Assembly: GCF_024494595.1 (NCBI RefSeq)
Contig: NZ_JANHDI010000007.1
Span: forward strand, 246,472-310,471
From: Halobellus rarus
GTDB lineage: Archaea > Halobacteriota > Halobacteria > Halobacteriales > Haloferacaceae
DNA length: 64,000 bases
Direction of reading: 5' to 3'
Shown here: positions 51,251 through 61,133 of the stretch, in pieces
Layout: each line of letters begins with the position of its first letter
Numbering within the stretch: the first letter of the stretch is position 1
Translations under genes and position numbers: made by a program
The notes under the pieces: model-generated
What the model was told of the DNA's origin: nothing
Seen by the model: the letters and a program-made list of their open reading frames with translations, nothing else
Databases searched by the model: none

Positions 51251-52948
51251 ATGCCGTGGGAACTCACTGCGACGTCTGCCGCCGGATTCGCGACTCTCGT
51301 GGTCTACGCAGCCCTGGCACTCGCCGGATGGCGGAACTGGGCCGCCCGATGCGGCCCCGAGGTCACCGTGATGATGGCCGTCATCGGCCTCTCGGCGTTC
51401 ACGTACTCGGTCCAACTCGGCTACGACGTCGTCTCGGCGCAGGTGTTCTGGTGGAAGCTCACGTTCGCGCTCTCGACGTTGGCCCCGTTCCTCTGGCTGG
51501 TCTTCGTCGTCCAGTACGTCAGCCGCTCGGAGTGGCTGACGCCGCGACGGGCGGCGGCGCTCGCCCTCGAACCGCTCGTGATGCTGTTCGCGATCGCGAC
51601 GAACTCGGTTCACGGACTCGTCTGGACGGTCCCCGCGGAGGCCGTCGCCGCGCCCGGTTCGGCGGTCGAACTCGCGTTCGGTCCACTCTACTACGGTCAC
51701 CTGCTCGTCGCCTACGTCACCGTCACGATCGGAATGGGGATGATCCTCCTCGTCGGGATCCGCTGGTCGCTCGTCTACTGGAAGCAGGTACTCGTGCTGC
51801 TGGTCGCTCCGTTGCCGTCCTTTCTCTCGAACATCGCGTTTATGTTCGGCGTCAGTCCGGTGCCGTCTCTCGATCTGACGCCGTTCACGTTCACGTTCAC
51901 GGGGCTGCTGCTGGTGCTCGGGCTCTACCAGTTCGACCTGCTCGAACGGGTTCCGATCGCGCGCCGCCAGGCGCTCGAGTCGATGGGCGACGGCCTCGTG
52001 GTGCTCAACTCCGACCGGGTCGTCGTCCAGACCGACGACATCGCCCGTCGGATCCTCGACCCACCGCCGAGCGTCGGATCTTCGATCGACGAGGCGTTCC
52101 CGGAGACGCCGTTCGAACAGCTCCACGGCACCACCGTGACGGACGCGAACAACCTGGCGTACGACATCCGCGTCTCGGAACTGACCGACGAGCGCGGCGG
52201 AAAGATCGGGTACGCGCTGGCGCTCCGGGACGTCACCGGTCGACATCGGTACGAACAGCGTCTCGAGGTCGCCAACCGGGTTCTGCGGCACAACCTTCGG
52301 AACGACATGAACGTCGTCCGCGGCTACGCCGACATCGTCGCTACCGGGTCCGACGTCGACACCAAGCGAGCCGCACGCTCGATCCTCGACCGGACGGACG
52401 ACCTCCTCACCGTTAGTGACAAGGCCCGAAAAGTGTCCGAACTCGACGATTCTCACGCACAACCGGCGACGAACCACGACGTCTCCGCGATCGTCGCCGG
52501 CGTCGTCCACCAGGCGAGACGAACGTACCCGGACGCGACGTTCGCGTTCGTCGGCACACCGAACGTCGAGGTCGAACTACCCGACGCCGGCTCGGTCGCG
52601 ACGGCCCTCGAAGAACTGATCGAACTGCTCGTCGGTCAGGCGGACGACGAGGACGGGAAAGTCACGATTCAGGTCAGCGTCGAGCGTCGCGACGGCGTCG
52701 TGATCCGGATCGAGTCAGACGGTCCACCCATTCCCGCGGTCGAGCGCGAAACGCTCTCTGCGGGGTCTGAAACGCCGCTGCAACACGCCGAGGGGTTGGG
52801 GCTGTGGCTCGCGTACTGGTGCGTAATCGAGAACGGCGGGGAGCTCACCTTCGGGGACGGTTCCGACGAGGGACCCGACGCGAGCGAGCGGGGCTCGGAC
52901 TCCGTGACCGGCGTGGTGGTCCTCACGTTCCCCGGAGGGAAGCGGTAA
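51251..52948 (+). CDS. 7TM-receptor sensor histidine kinase
   Basis: 565 aa. The N-terminal 7TM module (about 5-220: WWKLTFALSTLAPFLWLVFVVQY) matches the histidine-kinase N-terminal 7TM region. A PAS-like segment (about 230-330) is followed by the phospho-accepting H347 in RVLRHNLRNDMNVVRGYA, the H box typical of haloarchaeal kinases, and a degenerate HATPase domain ending GLGLWLAYWCVIENGGELTF. No cognate regulator is adjacent. An AT-rich TATATAATTTAT at about 51117-51128 may be its promoter with a long leader. Confidence 0.86.
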   Translation: MPWELTATSAAGFATLVVYAALALAGWRNWAARCGPEVTVMMAVIGLSAFTYSVQLGYDVVSAQVFWWKLTFALSTLAPFLWLVFVVQYVSRSEWLTPRRAAALALEPLVMLFAIATNSVHGLVWTVPAEAVAAPGSAVELAFGPLYYGHLLVAYVTVTIGMGMILLVGIRWSLVYWKQVLVLLVAPLPSFLSNIAFMFGVSPVPSLDLTPFTFTFTGLLLVLGLYQFDLLERVPIARRQALESMGDGLVVLNSDRVVVQTDDIARRILDPPPSVGSSIDEAFPETPFEQLHGTTVTDANNLAYDIRVSELTDERGGKIGYALALRDVTGRHRYEQRLEVANRVLRHNLRNDMNVVRGYADIVATGSDVDTKRAARSILDRTDDLLTVSDKARKVSELDDSHAQPATNHDVSAIVAGVVHQARRTYPDATFAFVGTPNVEVELPDAGSVATALEELIELLVGQADDEDGKVTIQVSVERRDGVVIRIESDGPPIPAVERETLSAGSETPLQHAEGLGLWLAYWCVIENGGELTFGDGSDEGPDASERGSDSVTGVVVLTFPGGKR

Positions 52949-53016
52949 GCCGTCGGCTCGGCGGTTTGCTCTCCGAGAGCCAGGTAGCTTTTCTACGCTG
53001 TCGCCGTGGTACGACC

Positions 53017-53952
53017 GTGGACGGAGAGACCGCCCGACGAGTCGCGTTCGCCCTCCTCGCCGTCGGCGCGCTCGCTGCTGCCGCTGCGACTATCGACACC
53101 ACGGTGACCGGCGGCACCGGCGGCGGCTTCGGCGGTGCGTCGGGAGCCCCGGACGCCGAACCGCCTGATCCGGTGTTCGGTCCTCCCGCAGGGACGGGAA
53201 CCGCTCACGTCGGAACGATTTGCGTTCCGGTGCTCGCTCGGCCGCCGGTCGTCGTCGGACTGCTCGTCGCGCTCGGCGTCGGTCACTACGCGGTCTACCG
53301 CCGGACGGGAACGCGCGCTTCGGTGATCGCCACCGCGGCAGCGGTCGGACTTCCGCTGGTCGCCCTCTGGGGGATCCTCGTCGCCTGCCGCCTGGATTTC
53401 GCGTTCGAGATCCCCGAGTTCGGAACGCCCGACGGGTTCCCGATGTCGACGGGCGGTGGCGGATTCGGATCGGGTGCGGCAGGTGACGGATCGGTCGCGA
53501 CCCCGACGGTCCTCTTCGGACTGCTGCTCCTGGTGGCGCTCGCCGGTGCGGTTATCCTCCTGCTCGCGACGACGACTGGCCGAGAGCGCGACGCCGACGA
53601 GACGACGGACGGGCCGGTGGCGGAACCGTCGGCGGACGTCCGGGGCGTCGGCGCGGCCGCCGGGACCGCGGCGGATCGGATCGAGGCGGACGCCGACGTC
53701 GGCAACGAGGTGTACCGCGCGTGGGTCGAGATGACCGCCCACCTCGACCTCGACCGCCCGCAGAGCAGCACGCCCGGCGAGTTCGCCGCGGCCGCGGTCG
53801 ACGCGGGGATGGATCCCGACGACGTCGACGAACTGACCCGGCTGTTCGAGGCGGTCCGCTACGGGGACGAGCGCGTGACCGACGCGCGCGCCGACCGCGC
53901 CGTCGCCGCGCTCAGACGCATCGAATCGGCGTACGCCGGTGACGAGCCGTGA
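53017..53952 (+). CDS. DUF4129 domain membrane protein
   Basis: 311 aa from GTG 53017. Helices lie near 8-22, 68-82, 95-115 and 165-187, with a Gly-rich extracytoplasmic loop. The C-terminal cytoplasmic DUF4129 domain (about 225-305: VYRAWVEMTAHLDLDRPQSSTPGEFA, FEAVRYGDERVT) is typical. This family usually accompanies DUF58 and MoxR genes, as here. First gene of a four-gene overlapping operon. Confidence 0.85.
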   Translation: MDGETARRVAFALLAVGALAAAAATIDTTVTGGTGGGFGGASGAPDAEPPDPVFGPPAGTGTAHVGTICVPVLARPPVVVGLLVALGVGHYAVYRRTGTRASVIATAAAVGLPLVALWGILVACRLDFAFEIPEFGTPDGFPMSTGGGGFGSGAAGDGSVATPTVLFGLLLLVALAGAVILLLATTTGRERDADETTDGPVAEPSADVRGVGAAAGTAADRIEADADVGNEVYRAWVEMTAHLDLDRPQSSTPGEFAAAAVDAGMDPDDVDELTRLFEAVRYGDERVTDARADRAVAALRRIESAYAGDEP

Positions 53953-54710
53953 GCGACTACGCCTTCCTCGCCGTCGTCGGAGCGGGGGCGGTCCTCCTCG
54001 GACTCGCAGGTCTCGCGGGCGTCGTGGTCCCCGGCGTGAGCGCCTCGTTCGCGTTCGTCGTGCTCGTCGGGATTATCGCCGGCATCCAGGGGCTTCGGTA
54101 CGCGCTCGGCCGCCGCGAGGTGAACGTCGTCGAGACCGAGACGGGGACGCCGGAGTCCCGGTACCGCGTGCCCGCCCCGGGCGACGACGATTGGCGCACC
54201 GCGAGCCATCGAGGGCCGCGCCCCTCGACACGTCGCGGCCGAGACCGATCTACCCGCACCGCCGGGTTCAGCCGTCGGCACCCGCGCACGTTGCGCCAGC
54301 GCATTCGCGACGTCGCTGTCGAGACGATCGGGCTCCGCGAACACTGCTCGGCCGAGCGAGCCGAGCGGGTCCTCGATACGGGAGACTGGACTGACGATCC
54401 AGTCGCGGCTCGATTTCTCGGGGCCGACGTCCCCGTCTCGCTGTCGACGCGACTCCGGTTCGTCTTCTCCAGGTCGTCGTATCTCGCCCGGGCGCTACGG
54501 ACGCTCGACGCCGTGGAGGCGCTCGACGCCCGCGAGGGATCGGTGCTCCCGGCGGATCGAGACGCATCGGCGCTACCGATGGACCGAGACGCCTCGCTGG
54601 AGTCGGCGGATCGAGACGCCTCGCTGGGGCCGGACGAGCGGGATGACTCGCTGAGGCCGGACGAGGGTGTTTCGGACGACGTCGCTGCCGGGACGGAGGG
54701 TCGCGGGTGA
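53949..54710 (+). CDS. DUF7269-like protein of the DUF58 operon
   Basis: 253 aa, GTG start overlapping the DUF4129 stop by 4 bp. Two N-terminal helices (about 5-25 and 28-50) precede a basic cytoplasmic region (AETIGLREHCSAERAERVLDTGDWTDDPVAARFLG). The C-terminal tail contains four imperfect 9-10-residue repeats (DRDASALPM, DRDASLESA, DRDASLGPD). The family label is recalled, not verified. Position ties it to the DUF58/MoxR system. Confidence 0.72.
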   Translation: MSDYAFLAVVGAGAVLLGLAGLAGVVVPGVSASFAFVVLVGIIAGIQGLRYALGRREVNVVETETGTPESRYRVPAPGDDDWRTASHRGPRPSTRRGRDRSTRTAGFSRRHPRTLRQRIRDVAVETIGLREHCSAERAERVLDTGDWTDDPVAARFLGADVPVSLSTRLRFVFSRSSYLARALRTLDAVEALDAREGSVLPADRDASALPMDRDASLESADRDASLGPDERDDSLRPDEGVSDDVAAGTEGRG

Positions 54711-55981
54711 GTCGTTCCTTCGACACCAACCGATGGGTCGGCATCGAGGGCGCGGCGCTGCTCGCCGGGGCGCTCGGCGCCGTGCTGCAGCGCCCGGCGC
54801 TCCTCCTCGTCGCCGGCCTCGGTGTCGCGTACACGGCCTACGCCTGGTTCGGCGACGCGCCGGAACCCTCGCTGTCCGTCGAACGGCGCGTCGAGGACGA
54901 CTCGCCCGATCCGGAGTCCACCGTCGACGTGTCTCTCACGGTTCGGAACACCGGTACACGGACCCTCTCCGATCTCCGATTCGTCGACGGCGTCCCGCCG
55001 GGACTGACGGTGACGGACGGATCGCCGCGGCTCGGGACGGCGCTGCGCCCCGGCGCTTCGGTGACGTTCTCCTACGCCGTCGAGGCGGTGCGGGGCTCAC
55101 ACACCTGGGAGCCGCTCACCGTCGTGGCCAGAAACCCCGCCGGCGGCCGCGAGCGCAAGATCGAGATCGACCCCGACGAGCGGACGACACTGTCGTGCAC
55201 GCCGCCGCTGGAGGCGACCGACGACCTCCCGCTCCGCGGGCTGACGACGCCCTACGCGGGCCGGGTCGCCACGGACGTCGTCGGCGCGGGGCTGGAGTTC
55301 GCCTCCACGCGTGCGTACCGCCGCGGCGATCCGCTCAGCCGGATCGACTGGAACCGCTACGCCGGAACGGGGAAACTGTCGACCGTCGAGTTCCGTCAGG
55401 AACGGGCGGCCGCGGTCGTCCTCCTGATCGACGCCCGCGACGTCGCCTACGTGGCCGCCGACCCGGAGCACAGACACGCCGTCGAGCGCAGCGTCGACGC
55501 CGCGAGACGGGCGTTCGCGTCGCTGCTCGACACCGGCGACCGGGTCGGGATCGCCGCGCTGTCGCCGGTCGACTGCTGGCTCCCGCCGGGCGCGGGGCGC
55601 GACCACCGGAGTCGGGCCCGGGAACTCCTCGCCTCTCATCCCGCGCTCGCGCCGGCGCCGCCGGAGCAACCGCACAGCACGGCGCGCGACGTTCAGCGCC
55701 TGCGCCGCCGACTCCCGGCCGACGCGCAGGTGCTCTTCTTCTCGCCGCTGGTCGACGACCACGCGATGGAGGCCGCCCGTCGTCTCGACGCCTACGGGCA
55801 CCCGGTCACCGTCGTCTCGCCGGACGCCACGACGGACGGGTCACTCGGCCGGCGGATCGCCCGGCTGGAACGGCGGAACCGCCTGATTGGGCTCCGGCGA
55901 GCGGGAGTCCGCGTCGTCGACTGGGGCGACGAATCCCTCGCGAAAGAAGTCGTTCGCGCTCGACGGCGGTGGTCGCGGTGA
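54707..55981 (+). CDS. DUF58 family protein (vWA-like)
   Basis: 424 aa, GTG start, 4-bp overlap. Two N-terminal helices (about 13-45) are followed by a CARDB-like beta domain (SLSVERRVEDDSPDPESTVDVSLTV region). The DUF58 signature is RAYRRGDPLSRIDWNRYA, and a vWA-like fold follows (AVVLLIDARDVAYVA). Members act with MoxR AAA+ ATPases in assembly or maturation of surface or metal-dependent complexes; the client is unknown here. Confidence 0.88.
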   Translation: MSRSFDTNRWVGIEGAALLAGALGAVLQRPALLLVAGLGVAYTAYAWFGDAPEPSLSVERRVEDDSPDPESTVDVSLTVRNTGTRTLSDLRFVDGVPPGLTVTDGSPRLGTALRPGASVTFSYAVEAVRGSHTWEPLTVVARNPAGGRERKIEIDPDERTTLSCTPPLEATDDLPLRGLTTPYAGRVATDVVGAGLEFASTRAYRRGDPLSRIDWNRYAGTGKLSTVEFRQERAAAVVLLIDARDVAYVAADPEHRHAVERSVDAARRAFASLLDTGDRVGIAALSPVDCWLPPGAGRDHRSRARELLASHPALAPAPPEQPHSTARDVQRLRRRLPADAQVLFFSPLVDDHAMEAARRLDAYGHPVTVVSPDATTDGSLGRRIARLERRNRLIGLRRAGVRVVDWGDESLAKEVVRARRRWSR

Positions 55982-56484
55982 CGGGTCCACCGCGGCGTCC
56001 CTCGATGCTCGGAACGTCGGTCGCGCTCTTCGCCGGGTTCGCGTCGCTGCTCGGCCTCGCACTCACCTCGATCGAGGCGCTCGCCGTCGGTATCGCCGGC
56101 CTCGCCCTCCTCGCAGTCGGCCTGTTCGCGCCCGTCCGGCGTCTCGTGACGATCGCCGGCGGGTGCTTCCTGCTCGCGTTGCTCGTCGCGGGAATCCGCG
56201 GCGGCGGGGCCGAGCCGCTGCTGGTCGCAGCGCTCGGAGCGGTCCTCGCGTGGGACGTCGGCGAGTTCGCGACCGGCGTCGGCGAACAACTGGGCCGGGA
56301 CGCCGACACGGCGCGACTGGAGACCGTCCACGCGGCGACGAGCCTCCTGGTCGGGGTCGTCGGCGCGGGCGTCGTCTACGGCGTCTACCTCGCCGCCGGC
56401 GGCGGTCAGCCGACCTCTGCAGTCGTCTTGCTCCTGTTTGGGGCGGTCGTGCTCGTGGCAGTGCTTCGGCATCGGCCGGGGTGA
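55978..56484 (+). CDS. Membrane protein at the end of the DUF58 operon (DUF7519-like)
   Basis: 168 aa, GTG start, GTGA overlap with DUF58. About six hydrophobic segments cover most of the protein, including WDVGEFATGVGEQLGRDADTAR in a central loop. The family label is recalled from similar haloarchaeal operons, not verified. A 21-bp tandem repeat follows the stop. Confidence 0.7.
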   Translation: MTGPPRRPSMLGTSVALFAGFASLLGLALTSIEALAVGIAGLALLAVGLFAPVRRLVTIAGGCFLLALLVAGIRGGGAEPLLVAALGAVLAWDVGEFATGVGEQLGRDADTARLETVHAATSLLVGVVGAGVVYGVYLAAGGGQPTSAVVLLLFGAVVLVAVLRHRPG

Positions 56485-56546
56485 CGCGGGCCAGTCGCGG
56501 AGTAACACGGGCCAGTCGCGGAGTGGCGCGGACCGGCAGCCCAGAA
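56483..56546. repeat. 21-bp tandem repeat, two copies plus a degenerate third
   Basis: GGGCCAGTCGCGGAGT occurs at 56488 and 56509 (21-bp period), followed by a decayed unit around 56530. It fills the gap between the convergent DUF7519-like and moxR genes. Confidence 0.75.
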
Positions 56547-57515
56547 TCACTCCGGGACCGTCTCGGCGTCGACGGTCGGCACTTCGACCCGGTCGAGGAC
56601 GTCCGCGACGACGTCGGCGGCGTCAACGTCGTCGACCCGCGCGTCCGGCGTCAGCACCAGTCGGTGGGCGAGCACCGGCCGGGCGATCCGCTTTACGTCG
56701 TCGGGAGTGACGAACCCCCGACCGGCCAGGATCGCCTGAGCCCGCGCCGTCTCCAGGAGCCGCTGCGTCCCGCGCGGGGAGACCCCGACGTCGACGCGCC
56801 GGTCCGTCCGGGTGGCGCGCGCCACCTCGGAGATGTATTCGAGCACGTCTTCGTCGACGCGGACGGACTCGGGCGCTTCTCGCAGCTCACGGACTGACTC
56901 GTGATCGAGAACGGACTCGACGGTCGGACTGCGGGAGTCGCGGCCGACCCGACGGCGCAGCAGTTCGACCTCGCCCGCTGCGTCGGGATAGCCGATCTCG
57001 GTCTGGACGGCGAAGCGGTCGATCTGCGCCTCGGGAAGGGGAAACGTCCCCTCACTCTCGACGGTGTTCTGCGTCGCGATGACGAAGAAGGGGTTCGGGA
57101 GGTCGTGCGTCTCGCCGTCGACGGTCACCTGCCGCTCCTCCATCGCCTCCAGGAGCGCGGCCTGCGTCTTCGGCGGCGCGCGGTTGATCTCGTCGGCGAG
57201 GACGACGTTCGCGAAGACCGGCCCCTCGCTGAACTCGAAGCTCCGATCGCGCTCGTCGAAGACGTTCGTCCCCGTGACGTCGGAGGGCAGCAGATCCGGG
57301 GTGAACTGCACGCGCGAGAACGAGAGCCCCAGCGCGGTCGCGACGCTCCGGGCGGTGAGGGTCTTCCCGGTCCCGGGGACGTCTTCCAAGAGGACGTGTC
57401 CGCGGGCCAAGAGCCCGAGGAGGACGCGTTCGAGGAACCGATCGTCGGCGATGACGGCGGTCGAGACCGCGTCGTGGACGGCCTCGCAGGCGGCGGTCGC
57501 GTCGTCGATGTCCAT
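56547..57515 (-). CDS. MoxR-family AAA+ ATPase
   Basis: 322 aa. Walker A DVPGTGKT at 45-52, Walker B VVLADEINR, sensor 1 FFVIATQN, arginine-finger region PEAQIDRF, and a C-terminal lid (DVGVSPRGTQRLLETARA). It is expected to be the chaperone-like partner of DUF58 and DUF4129. Unlike the usual head position in such operons, it is on the opposite strand, convergent with the DUF58 genes. Confidence 0.92.
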   Translation of the reverse strand: MDIDDATAACEAVHDAVSTAVIADDRFLERVLLGLLARGHVLLEDVPGTGKTLTARSVATALGLSFSRVQFTPDLLPSDVTGTNVFDERDRSFEFSEGPVFANVVLADEINRAPPKTQAALLEAMEERQVTVDGETHDLPNPFFVIATQNTVESEGTFPLPEAQIDRFAVQTEIGYPDAAGEVELLRRRVGRDSRSPTVESVLDHESVRELREAPESVRVDEDVLEYISEVARATRTDRRVDVGVSPRGTQRLLETARAQAILAGRGFVTPDDVKRIARPVLAHRLVLTPDARVDDVDAADVVADVLDRVEVPTVDAETVPE

Positions 57516-57601
57516 ACGCGAGTCTGCCCCCGCGGCGGCTTAAGCCGGTCGCCGTGACGGATCGGTCGCGCGCTCGCCGCGGTCCGCCAAAATCGAAACC
57601 G

Positions 57602-57608
57602 ATTAAAC
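57602..57608 (+). promoter_or_regulatory. TATA-like box of tRNA-Ser
   Basis: ATTAAAC lies about 29 bp upstream of the first tRNA base. Confidence 0.5.
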
Positions 57609-57633
57609 GCGTCGTCGATCATCTGTGGGTGTA

Positions 57634-57718
57634 GCCGAGGTAGCCTAGCCTGGCCAAGGCGGCAGATTCGAAATCTGCTGTCCATTCGGACACGTGAGTT
57701 CAAATCTCACCCTCGGCG
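57634..57718 (+). tRNA. tRNA-Ser (anticodon CGA)
   Basis: 85 nt. The acceptor arms GCCGAGG (57634) and CCTCGGC (57711-57717) pair fully, with G as discriminator. The anticodon arm is GCAGA-TTCGAAA-TCTGC, giving anticodon CGA, which reads UCG serine codons. The long variable arm (TGTCCATTCGGACAC) is of serine type. The T-arm is GTGAG-TTCAAAT-CTCAC. No CCA is encoded and no intron is present. Confidence 0.96.
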
Positions 57719-57919
57719 CTCCTGATGATCAACCCGGAGCAGCGCGTCTCGTCGCGCTGCGGGACGCGTTGATTGTGGCCGTAGGGGTAACGTGAGATTT
57801 GAACCCGACGAGTCGCAGCCCACACAGCGAACGGAGTGAGCGAGCAGGACCGACTCGGCTCGGTTCAAATCTCACCTTGGCGCTCCTGAAGATCAACCCA
57901 GAGCAGCGCGTCTCGTCGC
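57698..57919. repeat. Duplicated tRNA-Ser 3' end with an 84-bp hairpin between and into copies
   Basis: The segment 57698-57755 (the last 21 bases of tRNA-Ser plus 37 flanking bases) recurs as an imperfect direct copy at 57863-57919 with one deletion and a few substitutions. A third, inverted piece of the T-arm (57791-57804) pairs with the second copy to form a palindrome spanning 57792-57875 with 24-25-bp arms ending CGAGTCG/CGACTCG. The layout resembles att-site duplication at a tRNA gene or spread of a tRNA-derived hairpin repeat. The 309-bp gap to the next gene otherwise holds nothing. Confidence 0.75.
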
Positions 57920-58027
57920 TTCGCTTCGAAAAACGATCGATCGACTGCGACCTCGACGCTGTCTCCCACTTTTCACTTTCACTCTACTAGGATGGCTTAC
58001 ATACCGGTTCCGTCCGAACCCGGAGGT

Positions 58028-58216
58028 ATGCACGCGACGGCAGTCGAAAAGTCGAACTCGAAGGCGGACCGCATCGGATCGACCCGGCGGATCGACGTCA
58101 CCGACGTCGCGACCGCGCAGGTGGCCGAGTACGCGCAGCGTCGATTCGCCGAGGGCGACGCCGAAGTCCGCTTCGAGCGACGCGGCGGCTGGACGTACCT
58201 CGTCGAAGACCGCTGA
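58028..58216 (+). CDS. 62-aa hypothetical protein
   Basis: From ATG 58028 it reads MHATAVEKSNSKADRIGST and ends RRGGWTYLVEDR. A GGAGG immediately precedes the ATG by one base, and the frame has an earlier in-frame ATG (57992) that is less convincing. Likely a small alpha/beta soluble protein; the pattern VAEYAQRRFAEGDAEVRFERRGGW suggests a compact fold. Unknown function. Confidence 0.5.
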   Translation: MHATAVEKSNSKADRIGSTRRIDVTDVATAQVAEYAQRRFAEGDAEVRFERRGGWTYLVEDR

Positions 58217-58278
58217 GGAAGCGGTACCGACCGCCGGTGCGCGGCGACGACCGCCGGCGAGAGACTACGACAGTCTTC

Positions 58279-59850
<1,572 letters not shown>

Positions 59851-59885
59851 GAGTCATGTGCTCACACGGACTGTGGTCGTGCAGG

Positions 59886-59896
59886 TATTTAAATTA
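59886..59896 (-). promoter_or_regulatory. TATA-like box of the leuA/cimA gene
   Basis: TAATTTAAATA (minus strand) lies about 40 bp before ATG 59850, implying a short leader of about 10-14 nt. Confidence 0.45.
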
Positions 59897-59940
59897 CACT
59901 TTCCCGGCGGCCGGGTGCCCGACGATCCCCAAGCAGCCGG

Positions 59941-60288
59941 TTACTCGACGATCCGGACGGTGTCGCCGATCTCGACGTCGTCCGCGGCCCCGGCCGGGAG
60001 TTCGACGACGGTGTCTGCGACCGCGGCACCGAGTCCGCGCCACGACCGGAGACGCTTTTTTTCTCGGACTTCGTCGTCGACGAGCCACAGCGCGTCGAGG
60101 TCGAAGGGGACGAAGACCATATGGAGGTCGCGCTCGTCGGCGTCGCCGAAGGTGAACACCATCGCGTAGTCGTCCGGGATCGACCGCCTGAACATCAGCC
60201 CTCGCGCTCGCGAGAGAAACGTGTCGACGACGTCGACGTCGCTCGCGAGGGTCTGCACTCCCGTCTCACCGTCGTGTTCGACTCGCAC
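59941..60288 (-). CDS. DUF192 family protein
   Basis: 115 aa from GTG 60288. The family core is present: FLSRARGLMFRRSIPDDYAMVF, then DLHMVFVPFDLDALWLVDDEVREKKRL, then ADTVVELPAGAAD. DUF192 proteins are small beta-barrel-like proteins of unknown biochemical function, often secreted in bacteria; no signal peptide is seen here. The frame is open 48 codons further upstream, but that part overlaps the divergent gene and lacks conservation. Confidence 0.8.
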   Translation of the reverse strand: MRVEHDGETGVQTLASDVDVVDTFLSRARGLMFRRSIPDDYAMVFTFGDADERDLHMVFVPFDLDALWLVDDEVREKKRLRSWRGLGAAVADTVVELPAGAADDVEIGDTVRIVE

Positions 60289-60409
60289 AGGTTCCGGTCT
60301 GTGCCCGATGGGATAAAACGTCTGGCGACTGCGTTCTCCGTCCGCCCACCGGACCGGCAGCCACTCGCTGACCGTCGGATTCAACTCCGCGCCCGCCGAG
60401 TCCCCGTGT

Positions 60410-60982
60410 ATGGAGGAGACGCCAACGGGCACGCCGGTCGGCGTCGACGACCCCTACGAACACGCCGGGCTCTGCGATCACCTCACCGACGACGGCCGCT
60501 GTCGGTTCGCGCTCACACGTGCGGGTGACGATCCCGAATTCTCGGCCGCCCGGCGCGCGGCGGACTACGACTGCGTCGCGGCCGAGGAAGATCGGCAGTT
60601 CCGCGACTGCCCGCACTACCGTTCGACCACCGACGGCCGCGAGTGCGTCCGCTGCGGCCTCGAAGCGGTGCGGATCGCCCACGACGACTCGCGGCCGCTG
60701 CTGGAGGAACACCACCTCTCGTACGGGGGCGGCGGCGACGGCGTCGGCCGTGCGGATCCCGACGCGAACGGCTCCGGGGGGGCCGACGAACCGAGCCACG
60801 AGATCACCGTCGCGCTCTGCCGGTGGTGTCACGCGAAGATCCACCGCTCGTTCGCTCGCATCGACGACGGCGTCGAACCCGATCCCGAGGCGTTCGCCGC
60901 CCGCGAGGAGCGCCGCGCGAAGGAGGCCTCGGAGTTCGGGTTCTCGACCGCTCGCGAGCGTCGCGAATCCGACGGATCGTGA
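60410..60982 (+). CDS. HNH-like zinc protein, haloarchaeal
   Basis: 190 aa. The N-terminal part has several cysteines (GLCDHLTDDGRCRF, DYDCVAAEE, RDCPHY). The central part has CVRCG and LEEHHLSYG, followed by CRWCHAKIHRSF, an arrangement like an HNH/McrA zinc-finger nuclease fold, with EEHH and CHAKIH supplying His ligands. A Gly/Asp insertion lies between the two halves. Activity is unproven; I recall a haloarchaeal family label DUF7097, unverified. Confidence 0.65.
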   Translation: MEETPTGTPVGVDDPYEHAGLCDHLTDDGRCRFALTRAGDDPEFSAARRAADYDCVAAEEDRQFRDCPHYRSTTDGRECVRCGLEAVRIAHDDSRPLLEEHHLSYGGGGDGVGRADPDANGSGGADEPSHEITVALCRWCHAKIHRSFARIDDGVEPDPEAFAAREERRAKEASEFGFSTARERRESDGS

Positions 60983-61133
60983 CCGGTGCTGCAGCCGTCC
61001 TGCGCACGTCGAGGAACGTCGTCGGCGTGGCGAGGCGATAGTCGCCGCGCGTCGGGGAGACGAAACGTCAGCCGGCCGACGCGCTCCAGACCGGGCGCTT
61101 TTTGCCTCTCTTCGCTGTATGAGTCTGCAACTG

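Noticed and set aside
57756..57862. Integrase remnant between the tRNA-Ser copies
   Set aside because: Only about 107 bp lie between the copies, dominated by an inverted repeat. No integrase-like coding sequence is recognisable.
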